Positions 1-9,739 of a DNA stretch of 64,000 nucleotides are shown here, in pieces (within the stretch, counting starts at the first letter, position 1; every line of letters starts with the position of its first letter). Source of the stretch: Diphasiastrum complanatum. Its lineage: Eukaryota > Streptophyta > Lycopodiopsida > Lycopodiales > Lycopodiaceae. A program made the translations under genes and the position numbers. The notes under the pieces were generated by a model that saw only the letters and a program-made list of their open reading frames with translations, did not search any database and was not told the origin of the DNA. The DNA lies in contig CM055092.1 of assembly GCA_029204225.1 (NCBI GenBank), positions 84,718,694 to 84,782,693 on the forward strand, given 5' to 3'.

Positions 1-32
1 TCAGAACAAAAAAAAAAAAGATCTGACTCAAT

Positions 33-386
33 TTATACAGGTAGCTTTGCCTCCTTCTCAAGTGCAAGAACCTTCATCAAACTATCATAGATTCTACAAC
101 AATCAAAATCAAATTCAACTCTATGTTCTAAGTTTGTTATCTTGCTTGTACTGAGTAATTTCTTTTGCAAACCAAGGACGTAATCTACATTAGGAATGGA
201 CTTTATTTTTCCATTTTGGAAATGGAGGTCTATGGTACCTTCACCAATGATACAATGAGCATTGTCATATAACAAATTTGTTGGTGACATTTGTGAGAAA
301 TTGCCAAAAATTGGCAAATCTAGCTTGATCAAAACCATGTAAGTTGTACGTAAGTGGGTCCCACACATGTGAATCCTTGTTGGCAC
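33..386 (-). pseudogene. Copia protease/pre-integrase fragment
   Basis: This open stretch of about 117 codons on the minus strand matches the region between the aspartic protease flap and the GAG-pre-integrase domain of Ty1/Copia polyproteins. It has the GEGTIDLHF motif, a YVLGLQKKLLS segment like the usual YVPxLxxNLLS, and TNLEHRVEFDFD like the TDLGHRVEFECD of the Copia copy at 41.7 kb. The catalytic protease residues and the integrase are absent, so it is an isolated fragment with no promoter or start of its own. The first 20 or so codons look like read-in from flanking DNA. The family is clear; which element it came from is not. Confidence 0.7.
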
Positions 387-1212
387 ACGTGAGATGAGGT
401 CAAAGTAGTTAAAATCTCATCCATAGGGTTATTTAGACTTGTTTAGTCATAATTCCTAAATTATAGGGCCAAATTCCTTGAATCATGGAGGTGGATAACC
501 AACCTAGCCACCAACTTGGCAAAACTCTACAATTTAGAGAAAAAATGGTCAATCATCTTCCTTATTAAATGCTGGATTTTCATCTAACTTGAGGTGGGGA
601 AGAGAATTTTGTACATACAATCCATCTCTCATAGTAATGCCTTAGAATATCTTTGAGAGCTAAGAGGCTATCTCGACTTCTACCACTACGTACTTTGTTT
701 CCTTTTGGATCTAAATGAAATCTAAGTGTTCTAAACTCTACTTACTATCTACAAGCCATCCTAAAGGTCGTACCACATGTGTGGGGGCTGGATCTTCATA
801 ATGATCAATGATTGATGATTGCTCTTGCTTGATATGTTTAAATTTGCCAATCTAGACCTTGATTTTTACGGGTATTGAAAAACCACCAAGAGGAAGGAGC
901 AAGTTTTAGCCATATTTTTGTCCAAAAATTTCAAAATTAACTTGATGTGATAGATCTTGGATAGAATCTCATCTTATCTTCATTTCATCTTTGTGAGGGA
1001 GTGTAAGAACCATGGCTAGAAGTCCATTGAAAGGGCTATTTGATATAGTCAAGAGAAATGAAAACTTTGTGAGTTTCTAGGTTCAAATCAATTCCAATTT
1101 TTTGAGAATTGTTTTGTAGAATCCTTCTTAAGAGTTCTTTTGGATCAAGATCAAGAGGATCTTGCCACTTATGTCTTTGTGAACATCTGGTGAGTTTCTA
1201 GTAAGGAAAATT
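387..1212. other. Unassigned non-coding stretch
   Basis: No reading frame with recognisable coding similarity is seen. The stretch is AT-rich and contains one copy of a dispersed repeat (761-866). It may be decayed LTR or untranslated retroelement DNA, but no LTR ends or primer site could be found. Confidence 0.5.
761..866 (+). repeat. Dispersed repeat, copy 1
   Basis: About 105 bp resemble 22172-22277 in the same orientation. Shared landmarks in order are CTAAAGGT, GTACCA, GTGTGGGGG, GATCTTCA, GATCAATGATT, TTGCTCTTG, TTGATATGT and CTTGATTTT. Scattered substitutions and small indels show an old repeat. Its position in non-coding DNA suggests part of an LTR or untranslated region of a retroelement family. 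Confidence 0.6.
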
Positions 1213-1620
1213 TTGGAAAAGAACTTAGGAAGGGCCAAGAAGTACAATCAAGTACAATTCTTTAGGAAGATGAGAACTATTGGAGTTTTCCTTCTAGATC
1301 CTAGTGAAAGATTGATCTCGACAAACTATTGCATATGGAAGGTGAGAATGGAGTCATTATTGATACTCGAAGATCTCTTTGAAATTGTCCTAGATGAAGA
1401 GGATGAGCCTCTTAGAGGACAACAGTTGGTAAAGTACAAGAAGAGGGCTATCAATGAATTTTTTATTCAGCAAGACTTTATATCAAGTTCAGCTTATTAT
1501 AATCTCTACTGCAAATCAGTGAATTCATCTTTTGCTATAATTACATTATATGTTGACAACACATTACTTTTTGGTAATGGTATTAGAATGTTGAAGGATG
1601 TCAAAAAGATGTTATTTTGA
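1213..1620 (+). pseudogene. Chimeric Copia Gag/RT fragment
   Basis: The open frame of 135 codons joins two distant parts of a Copia polyprotein. Residues about 30-75 resemble the start of Gag: SERLISTNYCIWKVRMESLL matches the SERL-NTSNHSVWK region of the minus-strand Gag at 38.7-39.3 kb, followed by KKRAI. From about residue 100 the text becomes reverse transcriptase, with SSFAIITLYVDNTLLF like the IITLYVDDTLLF box at 35.8 kb. The catalytic YVDD has become YVDN. Everything from mid-Gag to mid-RT is missing, so this is a deletion or template-switch product, not a functional gene. Confidence 0.7.
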
Positions 1621-2960
1621 TATGACAAATTTTTTGCCTTAGTATACAGATTTTCAAAGATCATGATCATAGACTAATTTCCATCAGTTAGCAAAGGTAC
1701 ATTCATAACTTGATGTTCAAACATCAAATGGCCAACTGTATATCAGCCAAAACTCCAATGGATCCAAGTTCGAAATATTTGAAGGACCAGTGTCCCCAGT
1801 CTTTCAAAGAAGTTGAATAGATGAAACAATATCCTTATCATTCTATTATTGGTTCTTTCATGTATGCCATGATATGTACTGGGCTTGACATTGCTTATTC
1901 AGTTAGTACACTAAGTCATTACATGTCCAGGTTTTCTTAATTGGAAAGCTCTACTTAGAGTTCTTCGATATTTACATTGACACATTATTGCATTTATTAT
2001 GGTGAAAATTCGAATGATGATTCAAATGGCCATGTTAATCTTTATCAAGGTTTTACCAATACAGATTGGGCTAGAGATGTAATATCCATGACAAAGTCCT
2101 AGACCTGGCTATCTACTCAAGAACCTGCTACAGTTGAAGAACCTACAAATTTACCCACAAGTTCAAGATAGAGTTTGCAAAGAGTCAAATGATAGTCAAC
2201 AGTCCCTCGACTCGACAGATGCACAAAAGCAAGTGTGAGAAAATTCAATGAGATAGTAAGTAATGTTCTTATTAACAGATTATTAGACACATATGTACTG
2301 ATCTGATCTAGAGCTTTGACTCAACGACATACTTAATGTTCTTAGCCTAGCATTATCGATCAACTCTAAGTTGCTCTTTTACGCCTATACACTAATAAGT
2401 AGATTTTTTTTACAACAATCTCATGCACATTTGTGCATCTTAATTATACTTCATGTTCTTCAAATCGGTGTATAATGTGTGAATGTTTTATTGTTATTTC
2501 TAAATTTGTATTTGTGAATCGAATGCTCATTAATCTCATAGTATGTCAACTCAAATGAGTCGAAGAGCAGATTCACGGCTGTCATTGACACCTTCAAATT
2601 ATGTATCCATGGTTATCTTCAAAACCTACCGACTCATCAATTAATCGAATGGATTTGTTGTGTCAGATGATCTAACATGGTGCTCTTTATTCAGCCCACA
2701 GTGTAGTTCGACTGTGTCTCTCGACACTTTGAACTGTCGGCCCAGTTTAACACTAATCCAACACAAGTATCATTCCCGTAGCAAGCACATTGAGATAAGG
2801 TATCTTTTGGTCAAAGACAAAGTACTCAAATATCATTCTAACCTTTTGCAGAATAGAGTTCATGATAGTGAATATATTTACTAAAGCGTTATCATTCAAC
2901 AATCATTCTCAGTTTAGTAGTATGCTCAACTTAATACCTCAATTTTTTATGAGTTCACAT
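1621..2960 (+). pseudogene. Decayed Copia RT C-terminus and RNase H
   Basis: This continues the preceding fragment with many stops and frameshifts. Around 1740-1810 the translation matches the SPM-P-xxLSKDQCPQT region that follows the RT box in the two better copies at 36.0 and 43.5 kb. Around 1855-1920 it matches the MYAMICTxPDIAxAVS region. Around 2780-2890 (HSRSKHIEIRYLLVKDKV) it matches the RNase H SRSKHIE box. It ends in a purine tract just before the LTR at 2971. The reading frame is too broken to give a protein. Confidence 0.7.
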
Positions 2961-2970
2961 TAAGGGAGAG

Positions 2971-3745
2971 TGTTCGATTTCATTCTTTAGATCATTTTGT
3001 ATCGTGGGACTAGTTTGTAGTTCTACTCACATTGTCTAGACAATGTCGAAGGTTTTGAAACCGTCTACAAATACACGTATTGTCAACACAGAGTCGAATC
3101 AAATTGTTGAGAGTTACCAAATAATGACTGAAGCAGATTTGATAGTGGAATCTTATTCACTACATATTTCAAGTCCAATCCCATAACTCCACATGGCACC
3201 TGCCAGGTGGATAACGGCGCATTCCGTTAGGGCTATGCCATTTACAACTATAAATATATTTATTAGATCAGTTCGTTTTATCATCATCAACAATTTCAGT
3301 AGTTGTTCATTAGAAGTATTTATTTTTCTCCTCTATGTTCTGCCATAGGCGTACACTGATCATCAATAAGCTATCGTGATTACAGCTTCTGTAAGAGCAG
3401 AACTTATAGCAAAATTAGATGTGTTATAATTATTGTGCAATCAGAGTAGACAATGGATGTACTTTTCATCATTCAACAATACAAACTGCTTTCGACAATT
3501 CGACACATGACTTGTCTTGTTGTACTATTTTTGTTATTCATGCTATTATGATATGAGTTCTGATGTGATCTTTCTCTACCGTTCATTTTCCTCACTTGTG
3601 AATGATAGTAAAGTTGTGTTCATGATAGTATCAAAATAGTTTTGTTATTACATTAACTATTGGTTTCTGCTATCGACTATCGAACTATCGGTATCGAATA
3701 GTCATTCAAACTATCATTGTCAATATTGACCACTTCTTGGTCATC
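2971..3745 (+). repeat. Copia 3' LTR remnant
   Basis: The sequence TTAAGGGAGAG at 2960-2970 is a typical polypurine tract and is followed at once by TGTTCGATTT, an LTR start like the TGTTGGATTT of the related copies at 36785, 39371 and 44286. A TATA-like ACTATAAATATA lies near 3247. An AGGCGTA motif near 3348 corresponds to AGGCGTAGTCATGC in the better LTRs. The last 100 bp contain short ACTATCG repeats. The 3' end is not sharp, so the end given is approximate. Confidence 0.55.
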
Positions 3746-5080
3746 AGATGACCTATGTGAAGTGCATTAACGTTAAGTTGGCTAGCAACCAAAAAAACGT
3801 CAAAGTATGGTTCTTCTACGCACCCACTTCACGAAACCATGAAGTCTTCTTTGCCTCAAAACTTATGGGAAAGACTACTCCTTTCAAATTATTTGAGCAT
3901 AATGTAGAGCATCAAAGCTTCATGCCTATTGCATAAAAGATGATTTGCAATTTTTTTTCAAAAAAAAAAAAATCATGAGCTGCTAAAGTTCTTTGGCTTA
4001 TTAGAAATTTTGGGAATCTCATTTCTCCTACAAGCCTGAAATGGTGGACATAGTTTTTCTATCATAGGATGAATCTAAGGTTGCCCCTTACACCTTATTA
4101 GAAAGGTGTCAAATGAACCCTACAACAAGAAATACATTCTCTATTAGGCTTCAGCTACAAAAATGAATTAAAGACCAACGACATGAACTATTAAACTTTG
4201 AAGTGAAAATCAAGTCACATTGATCATGAAGAGATAATTGTCTGAAAAGCCACTAAAATCACCTCTTTGTGAAAATGTATATTTTAACACATGAATCTAT
4301 ACAAGATATAATCGAAATGTATACGATGATAACTAGAAACCTTTCAAGGGGCCCCTGCACTAATTGCTACAATAGGTTTTTTGCCATACATGTTAAACAA
4401 CTAGTGGTCGTTACAACATATAGTCTCCTTAGATGTCACTACACAATGGTCGGGATTTGAGCTTACACGTGTCTGGTGGTAGTCAACAACTCTACCCATG
4501 CACCCCACTGTGATGGACATTGTTACAATATTGAGATTCACTCTTATTCATTAGCTCTTCAAGACAACAATTAGTGTGCAAAAGTTAGTTCATAATTGAG
4601 AATTGGAATTTATCTAAAACTTGAAAACAAACAATATCAAAAGTCGATAGATGTTGGTCTCTATTATAGTGAGTGCTTTCCCCTGCCTCTCGCAAACCCG
4701 AGCATCCCTTGTAGGGGACCTCCTTGCTTTATGCCTATTGCGCATCTTTTCCAAATGACTATGTTTGGGGTTTCAATCGATGAGCCAAAAGCGATGAATT
4801 GCAAATTGGGGAGAAACAAAAATCATGAGCAAGGAAAAAGGCATTTGTGTCTGTGAAGACTTTAAAAGAGCACAATGAAAGTGAAGATGTGGAATGTCGA
4901 CGCTCATCATCTCCAAGGTGTGGTCACTTTAAAATTGCCAGCAAAGATGCTACGTGAGGGCAAGCGACTTGCCATGTTGATCAAGTAGATACAATGGATC
5001 CTACTTTGGCACTTACCATTTGCACTTGTTTGTGAAAACACCCTTAATATTCTAAGGGATGAGGAGGAGGGACCAGGGTC
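3746..5080. other. Unassigned stretch upstream of the sHSP gene
   Basis: Several short open frames occur (for example 3748-3936 and 4596-4856), but none shows a family I recognise. Two places share a loose motif (ATGCCTATTG, then GAATTGCAAA- and AAAATCATGAGC-like text near 3925-3980 and 4730-4830), suggesting a decayed internal duplication. An A/T homopolymer run lies near 3950-3972. The last few hundred bases may hold distal promoter elements. Confidence 0.4.
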
Positions 5081-5103
5081 ATGTGAAATTCTAGTCTAGT
5101 CCT

Positions 5104-5192
5104 TTCTAGAAATCTCTAGTTCTTAAACCCTTGTTCTACCTCACCTTGTTCTACCTCTTTCTAGAAACCTCCTTTTTCGAATCCTATATAAA
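5104..5192 (+). promoter_or_regulatory. Heat-shock promoter: two HSE cores and a TATA box
   Basis: Two perfect TTCTAGAA heat-shock element cores (TTCnnGAA) lie at 5104-5111 and 5159-5166, and a further TTCGAA lies at 5175-5180. A TATATAAA box follows at 5185-5192. Binding of trimeric heat-shock factors to inverted nGAAn units close to a TATA box is the established arrangement for small heat-shock genes. The downstream gene is an sHSP, so heat-inducible transcription starting near 5215-5225 is a sound inference. The transcript start itself is not visible. Confidence 0.75.
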
Positions 5193-5319
5193 CCCTTGCT
5201 CTTGCTTGCTTCCCAAGAAACCTCGTATTCGTCTCGTCTTCTGAATCTACAGCAAGCTTCAATCGGTAATTCGATCGGTAATTCTACCAGGATTGATCCA
5301 GCGTTTGGGCTTCGAGTAG

Positions 5320-5745
5320 CAGATTTGTTTTCCTCTGAGGTGAAATTTGCCAAGGTATGCTGATTTGATCCATTTGGTGACGTTTCATGTGTTACTGCTG
5401 GTGCTTGTGATCAGTAATTTTTTTCAGCTCTGAGCTTCTGGATTTTTGAGTAGCAGCAGATTTGTTTTCCTGAGAGGTGTCAGAAATTTTCCCAGCTTTG
5501 AGCTTATGTGTTTTTTTAGCAGACTTGTTTTCCTTAAGAGTGAAATAGGCGCAGGTATGCTGATTTGACTCATTCGGTAACGTTTCATGTGTGGTATTGC
5601 TGGGGCTTGTGATTAGAAATTTTCTTAGCTTTGAGCTTTTGCATTTTTAAGCTGCAGATTTATTTTCCTGAGAGATGAAATAGGTGAAGGTATCCTGGTT
5701 TGATTCAGTGACATCAAGAGTGTTATTGTTGCTGATACTTGTTTT
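5320..5745 (+). repeat. Tandemly repeated sHSP 5' leader block
   Basis: A block starting GCAGATTTGTTTTCCT and running through GTGAAAT, a splice-donor-like GGTATGCTGATTTGA and ACGTTTCATGTG is repeated with decay. The TTTTCCT part occurs near 5322, 5457, 5518 and 5655. Donor-like AGGTATGC or AGGTATCC sites fall at 5355, 5555 and 5690. The copies differ by substitutions and small indels, so the array is not recent. It lies wholly in the presumed 5' untranslated exon and intron of the sHSP gene. Confidence 0.7.
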
Positions 5746-5972
5746 TGTATCCTGCCAGACATTTCTCCGAGGCTGTAGGTTTAAATAGACAGTTAATTTG
5801 GTAGACAAGATAATAGCAATTTTTTGCTGCCTTTTATTCAGGCGTTATGTGCTTCCATTATTCCCCTGGTTTGAGCATTCCTACTGTCTATATGAAGCTT
5901 TGGTGCTTTTCAATTATGCTATGTGGCGTTCTGGTAGACATTAAGACCTGACTTGTGTTCGTTTGGCTTCAG
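5355..5972 (+). other. Predicted 5'-UTR intron of the sHSP gene
   Basis: The TATA box lies about 790 bp upstream of the initiator ATG, with many short upstream ATGs in between. A good donor, CAAG|GTATGC, is at 5354/5355. A pyrimidine-rich acceptor, GGCTTCAG|G, ends at 5972, eleven bases before the ATG. Splicing would give a leader of about 140-150 bases. Two repeated donor-like sites (5555 and 5690) offer alternative 5' splice sites. This is inferred from signals only. Confidence 0.6.
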
Positions 5973-5983
5973 GATCTTGAGCA

Positions 5984-6840
5984 ATGGCGAGCCGGTTATT
6001 CTCGAGGAAGTTATCTTCTCTGGCACTGAGGTTGCCAGGTCATAAATCCATTCTTTCACCTGCTACTGACAACGGAAATTTCAATTCCATATCTGGAAAC
6101 TTGATTCGAACAATGTCTACAAATGCCGCTCGGGAGCCAGCTGAGGCCAACCAGAAAGAGGTTGTCGATGTCAGCGGAAGAGAGACTACAGCCGCTCGCA
6201 GGGGTAGACCACGAGATTTCGTTTCCCCTATTGCGCCATTTGGTGTTTTCGGTGAGGATCTCTAGGCTTTTATTGATTTGAATGCCTTGTGGCTGATCAA
6301 GTCCCTGCATCAAAGTCCGATAGCATAAATTGTGAAATACTCCTTCCAAGCCAGCGAACAGTGTATTGATCATCGTGAATTGTGGTTGCATTTGCAGATC
6401 TTTGGGATCCCTTCACCACCACTAGTCGGAGTTTGAGGCAAATGATGGACATAATGGACAGGTTTGTTGATGACGCTTTTACCTCACCATCGTCTAACCT
6501 TCTGGAGCGAACCATGCGAAGTGGGATGCGTACACCCTGGGATGTTGTTGAGAAAGAAAACGCATTTCAACTGCGTGTAGATATGCCAGGGATTAGCAAA
6601 GAGGAAGTGAAAATTTGTGTTGAAGATGGCGAGCTTGTGATTCAAGGAGAGCACAAAGCCGATAAGACGGAAGATGACGAGTTCCAGAGTAAAAACTACA
6701 CAGTCTACAACACCCGCATGAGTCTGCCAAAGGATGTGAAACAAGATGAAATCAAGGCAGAGTTAAAAGATGGCGTATTATACGTCGTAGTGCCGAAGGC
6801 TCAGGAAAGCAAGAAAAAAGTTGAAGTGCAAGTTTCATAG
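5984..6840 (+). CDS. Mitochondrial small heat-shock protein (HSP20 family)
   Basis: This is an ATP-independent holdase that binds unfolding proteins in the mitochondrial matrix. The gene has two coding exons, 5984-6251 and 6398-6840. The intron splits a codon (phase 1), uses GTGAGG and TTTGCAG, and joins GVF to DLWDPF, giving 236 residues. Residues 1-45 are rich in Arg, Ser and Leu with no acidic residue in the first 28, as in a mitochondrial presequence. The alpha-crystallin domain runs from about residue 137 (TPWDVVEKENAF) to 222. It includes RVDMPGISKEEVKI and the diagnostic DGVLYVVVPK (GVL at 215-217). The tail KKKVEVQVS has V-x-V in place of the usual I/V-x-I/V clip. Length and layout match plant mitochondrial HSP22-24. 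Two HSEs lie upstream. A plastid location is the main alternative but lacks the Met-rich region of chloroplast HSP21. Confidence 0.92.
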
Positions 6841-8213
6841 AAAGCAAGATATTGTTGTTAGTGATTTGTCGTTCTAGCCATGATATGGAGTTAAACCTGC
6901 GTATGCTTTTTGAAGTGTGGCAGTTTTCTTGAGCATGGTTGAAATCTGTCCAAGTATAGATCTAGTGATAAATCTCGTAAACAGCAGTTTTTTGTGTCTT
7001 GTAAGCAGAGAGGCGTTGATGCTCTGCCAGCTACCTTTTAGAGAAAGAGAGGCAGATCTCTTTTTGTTGTTTTCAGCATAACAAGTATGAAGTGTAACAA
7101 ATCTGCTTTTAGCATGGTTTATATAACATGTCAAGATCTTTTCTCGTGCAACCTCTCTGTCTCTCACTTACCCATAATTATGCTCTCTCTGTCTGTCTCA
7201 CTGACTCACTCAAAACCGTTATAGCTATCTTGCTCTATAAGAATTCCAGCATGACAGATTTTTCATTTCTTTGAATGATGCAGCAAATAAGTTCTGCATA
7301 GCATAAATTTCTATATTCCATTGGAGAAAATCTTAATAATACACATTTCTTGGCAGTCCATTTTCTTAGCATCACACGTTTGACGCAGTAAGTTACAAAG
7401 CAAAAACGCTCGGAGACTTACAATTCCACACAAAAGTTACTATCGAAGCAAATCGTCTTCTAATTTCTGGGAGTATCTGGGGTTCGTTACTTACGTGAAC
7501 AGGGGTAACTTCCACTCTTAGCTAGCCAAAATAAGGGTCACTCAAACTGCCCCAGTGATGCAGCTTCTTGATGTTTTTAATCTCTGGTCTCTGTAAATAG
7601 CATACGGTAGTGCTATTGTAGTAAATGATATGCAATTGTTGTTTCTTTTCCGAATCCTCTTGTATGTGATCATCTAGTGTCTCGAGAGCAGCTTGTTCAT
7701 CTTCCATGGCTTCTCAAGTTTGGAATGTAGATTAGATGCTCTTAATGTCTGTGTAGACAAGGATGGAGATGATGCGAAAGGAAAAGGGACTTCAAAAGCC
7801 TATTACTGCGCTTGAGATCTTGGCTGCATATTTTGCCAACGAAGCAAAGGGTACGTACAATGCTCTTGATATCCTAAGCCTTTTTAACACATGCTTAAGA
7901 CTTTTAGAACACTTATAAAGAAATGTGGGAAAAATTTGAACTACAGGGAATGTAGCAGATCGTGTGTAGCTAAACAAGCAATTGGCTCTTGTGGGCATGG
8001 AAGAGGAGCTTATCATGACATACATTCAAAAATTGCGCATTGCGTTATGTGATGGAAGAATCAGATGTAATTGGAGATATACCTATTTCGGAGGAACATC
8101 AGAATCAGATGAAATTGGAGCTATGGGGTGCACGCAGCTTTCAGAGGCTTGGTGATCAGAGTAGAAAGTATATCCGATAAAATGAACTTTGACTTGGTGG
8201 TAGCAATGCTGCA
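6841..8213. other. sHSP 3' region and unassigned spacer
   Basis: The first 300-500 bases are the probable 3' UTR and terminator of the sHSP gene; no single poly(A) signal stands out. Around 7765-7850 the + strand reads a short open segment containing ITALEILAAYFANEAKG followed by a GTACGT donor-like site. It could be an exon scrap, but I cannot name it. No other feature was recognised. Confidence 0.4.
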
Positions 8214-8620
8214 ACGTAATGCCTTGTGCTCAGGTGTCCTTTGTATTTTGGGACCACTTCCAGGATCATAATGTTCATCCAATTTTCTCTCTCCTATGAA
8301 TATGTCATTCTCTCTCCTTTCTCCGGTGGAATGCACGTTTTCTTCGATGGAATGCACGATCTCCCTCCTCTCCGGTGGAATGTGCATGTGCTATGTGGCA
8401 GCCCGTCATTGGCTGTCCACATCTACAATCCACCACAAACATAAAAAAATTTGCGAAAAAAAAAACGGCAAAAAATCGAAAAAAAAAAGAAAAAAGAAAA
8501 AAGAAAAACTGGTCCACGTCGTACGGTATGGCCAAGAAACGGAAAAAAAAAAAAAAAAACTGGTCCACGCGTATAGCCAAAAAACGGAAAAAAAAAAACC
8601 TTCGCACAATGGCATTACGT
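8214..8620. mobile_element. Possible MITE with 16-17 bp terminal inverted repeats
   Basis: The left end ACGTAATGCCTTGTGC (8214-8229) and the reverse complement of the right end (8604-8620, ACGTAATGCCATTGTGC) match except for one inserted base. The 407-bp interior has no credible gene. It holds three GGAATGCACG-like repeats (8326-8385) and a long A-rich tract with two TGGTCCACG units. Size, terminal inverted repeats and lack of coding fit a non-autonomous DNA transposon. No clear target duplication was found, so the superfamily is open. Confidence 0.45.
8440..8600 (+). repeat. A-rich low-complexity tract
   Basis: Runs of A broken by G, CGGC or CGG contain repeated blocks with A-tract, CTGGTCCACG, a short spacer and AAACGG. 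Long lysine-rich and phenylalanine-rich open frames on both strands come from this composition and are not genes. Confidence 0.8.
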
Positions 8621-8641
8621 AGGGAAAAGCCTGAAGCCCTC

Positions 8642-8715
8642 GGGCCTTCCTTGCTGGTCGGGGCCTGCCCTCGGCTCTCACCCTCGAGCAAGGGCCCTCT
8701 CAGCAAGGAAGGCCC
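8642..8715. repeat. GC-rich inverted repeat (hairpin)
   Basis: GGGCCTTCCTTGCT at 8642-8655 is perfectly complementary to AGCAAGGAAGGCCC at 8702-8715, around a 46-bp GC-rich loop. It stands out from the AT-rich surroundings and lies just outside the possible MITE. It could be a transposon end or a structured RNA; nothing in the sequence decides this. Confidence 0.6.
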
Positions 8716-9534
8716 TCAGGCAGGGCCTTCCTCCCCACAAGAATATTGATATGTGACATGCCAAACTCAAGAATGTAGGCCTGGAATGCTAGAATGGCCC
8801 AGAGTCGAACAACTTGCTCCAGAGAAAAAGTGGGCGGTAGCGAGAGAGAAAATCATGGCTTGAGGAAAGATGTAGACAATTATACAGCGCTGATGGTGAG
8901 AGGTACAAGCAGAGAGGAGTTCTCCACGAATTGGCCATGATAATGAGAGGAAATGTAGACAATCATATAATACCAGTGGTGAAAGGTAGCCCAACACACT
9001 TTGCTCCAAGAATTGGCCATGAGACAAGATAAGAGTGCCACTGATGTGCCATTACTACAAAAGGGTTGGACGTTGTTCCAAAGGAGTGTAGGAATAAGCT
9101 AGTTTCATAGGAGGAGAATAGAAAAGGTGAACCAAGTGGACATGAATTTTTTCTTTGCTACTTCTATCGCATATGACGACACTTAGGACTGTGGAAGTGA
9201 GTGGCTTCAAAATTTAAGAAACCTTGCACATGACCACCACATTGAGATTGATTATGCAGGAACCAAATAGTGAAAGAACCAAGGTTGGTGAGGATGGGGA
9301 TATGATAGCACGCATAAGGCATGATTGTTGGAAGTGTGAAAGCAATGGTACTCAATGGGATTACAACTAAGTTGCACGCTATAATAGACGTACCATGGCT
9401 CAAAATGAACCTCTTGTCAATAAGCAAAATATGTAACTTATGAAGGGTATATGATCATCGGCAAAAGCATGCATTATGGGATTGTGTCACTTGAAAAGCT
9501 TGAGATACCGAAGAGGTGTGAGAGTTGGAAATAC
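8716..9534. other. Unassigned spacer
   Basis: No coding similarity is seen. Two related segments near 8865-8905 and 8945-8985 share GATGTAGACAAT or AATGTAGACAAT, a following AT(A)A and GGTGA-AGGTA, suggesting a weak local duplication. Confidence 0.35.
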
Positions 9535-9698
9535 TTAGAGGGGTGTCTTAGACTAGAATCAATGGTAGCATTTGAGACATGTAAAACAATCATGAGTGAG
9601 GGATAAACTTCAATCATTAGAGGGGTGTCTTAGAGTAGAATCAATGGTAGCATTTGAGACATGTAAAACAACCATGAGTGAGGGATAAACTTCAAACA
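9535..9698 (+). repeat. Two-copy 82-bp tandem repeat
   Basis: The unit starting TTAGAGGGGTGTCTTAGA is present at 9535-9616 and again at 9617-9698. Only a few substitutions separate the copies (for example GACTAGAATC against GAGTAGAATC, and AATCATGAG against AACCATGAG), so the duplication is fairly recent compared with the decay around it. Confidence 0.85.
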
Positions 9699-9739
9699 TG
9701 CATACAGTTCTCGAAGGGAAGGGTGCTAGTAAGGAAGTG

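Noticed and set aside
6056-6744. Minus-strand frames across the sHSP gene
   Set aside because: The + strand gene is firmly supported by domain, splice sites and promoter; these are shadows.
8305-8749. Overlapping Lys-rich (+) and Phe-rich (-) open frames of 90-130 codons
   Set aside because: They arise from A-rich low-complexity DNA and have no domain or conserved start.
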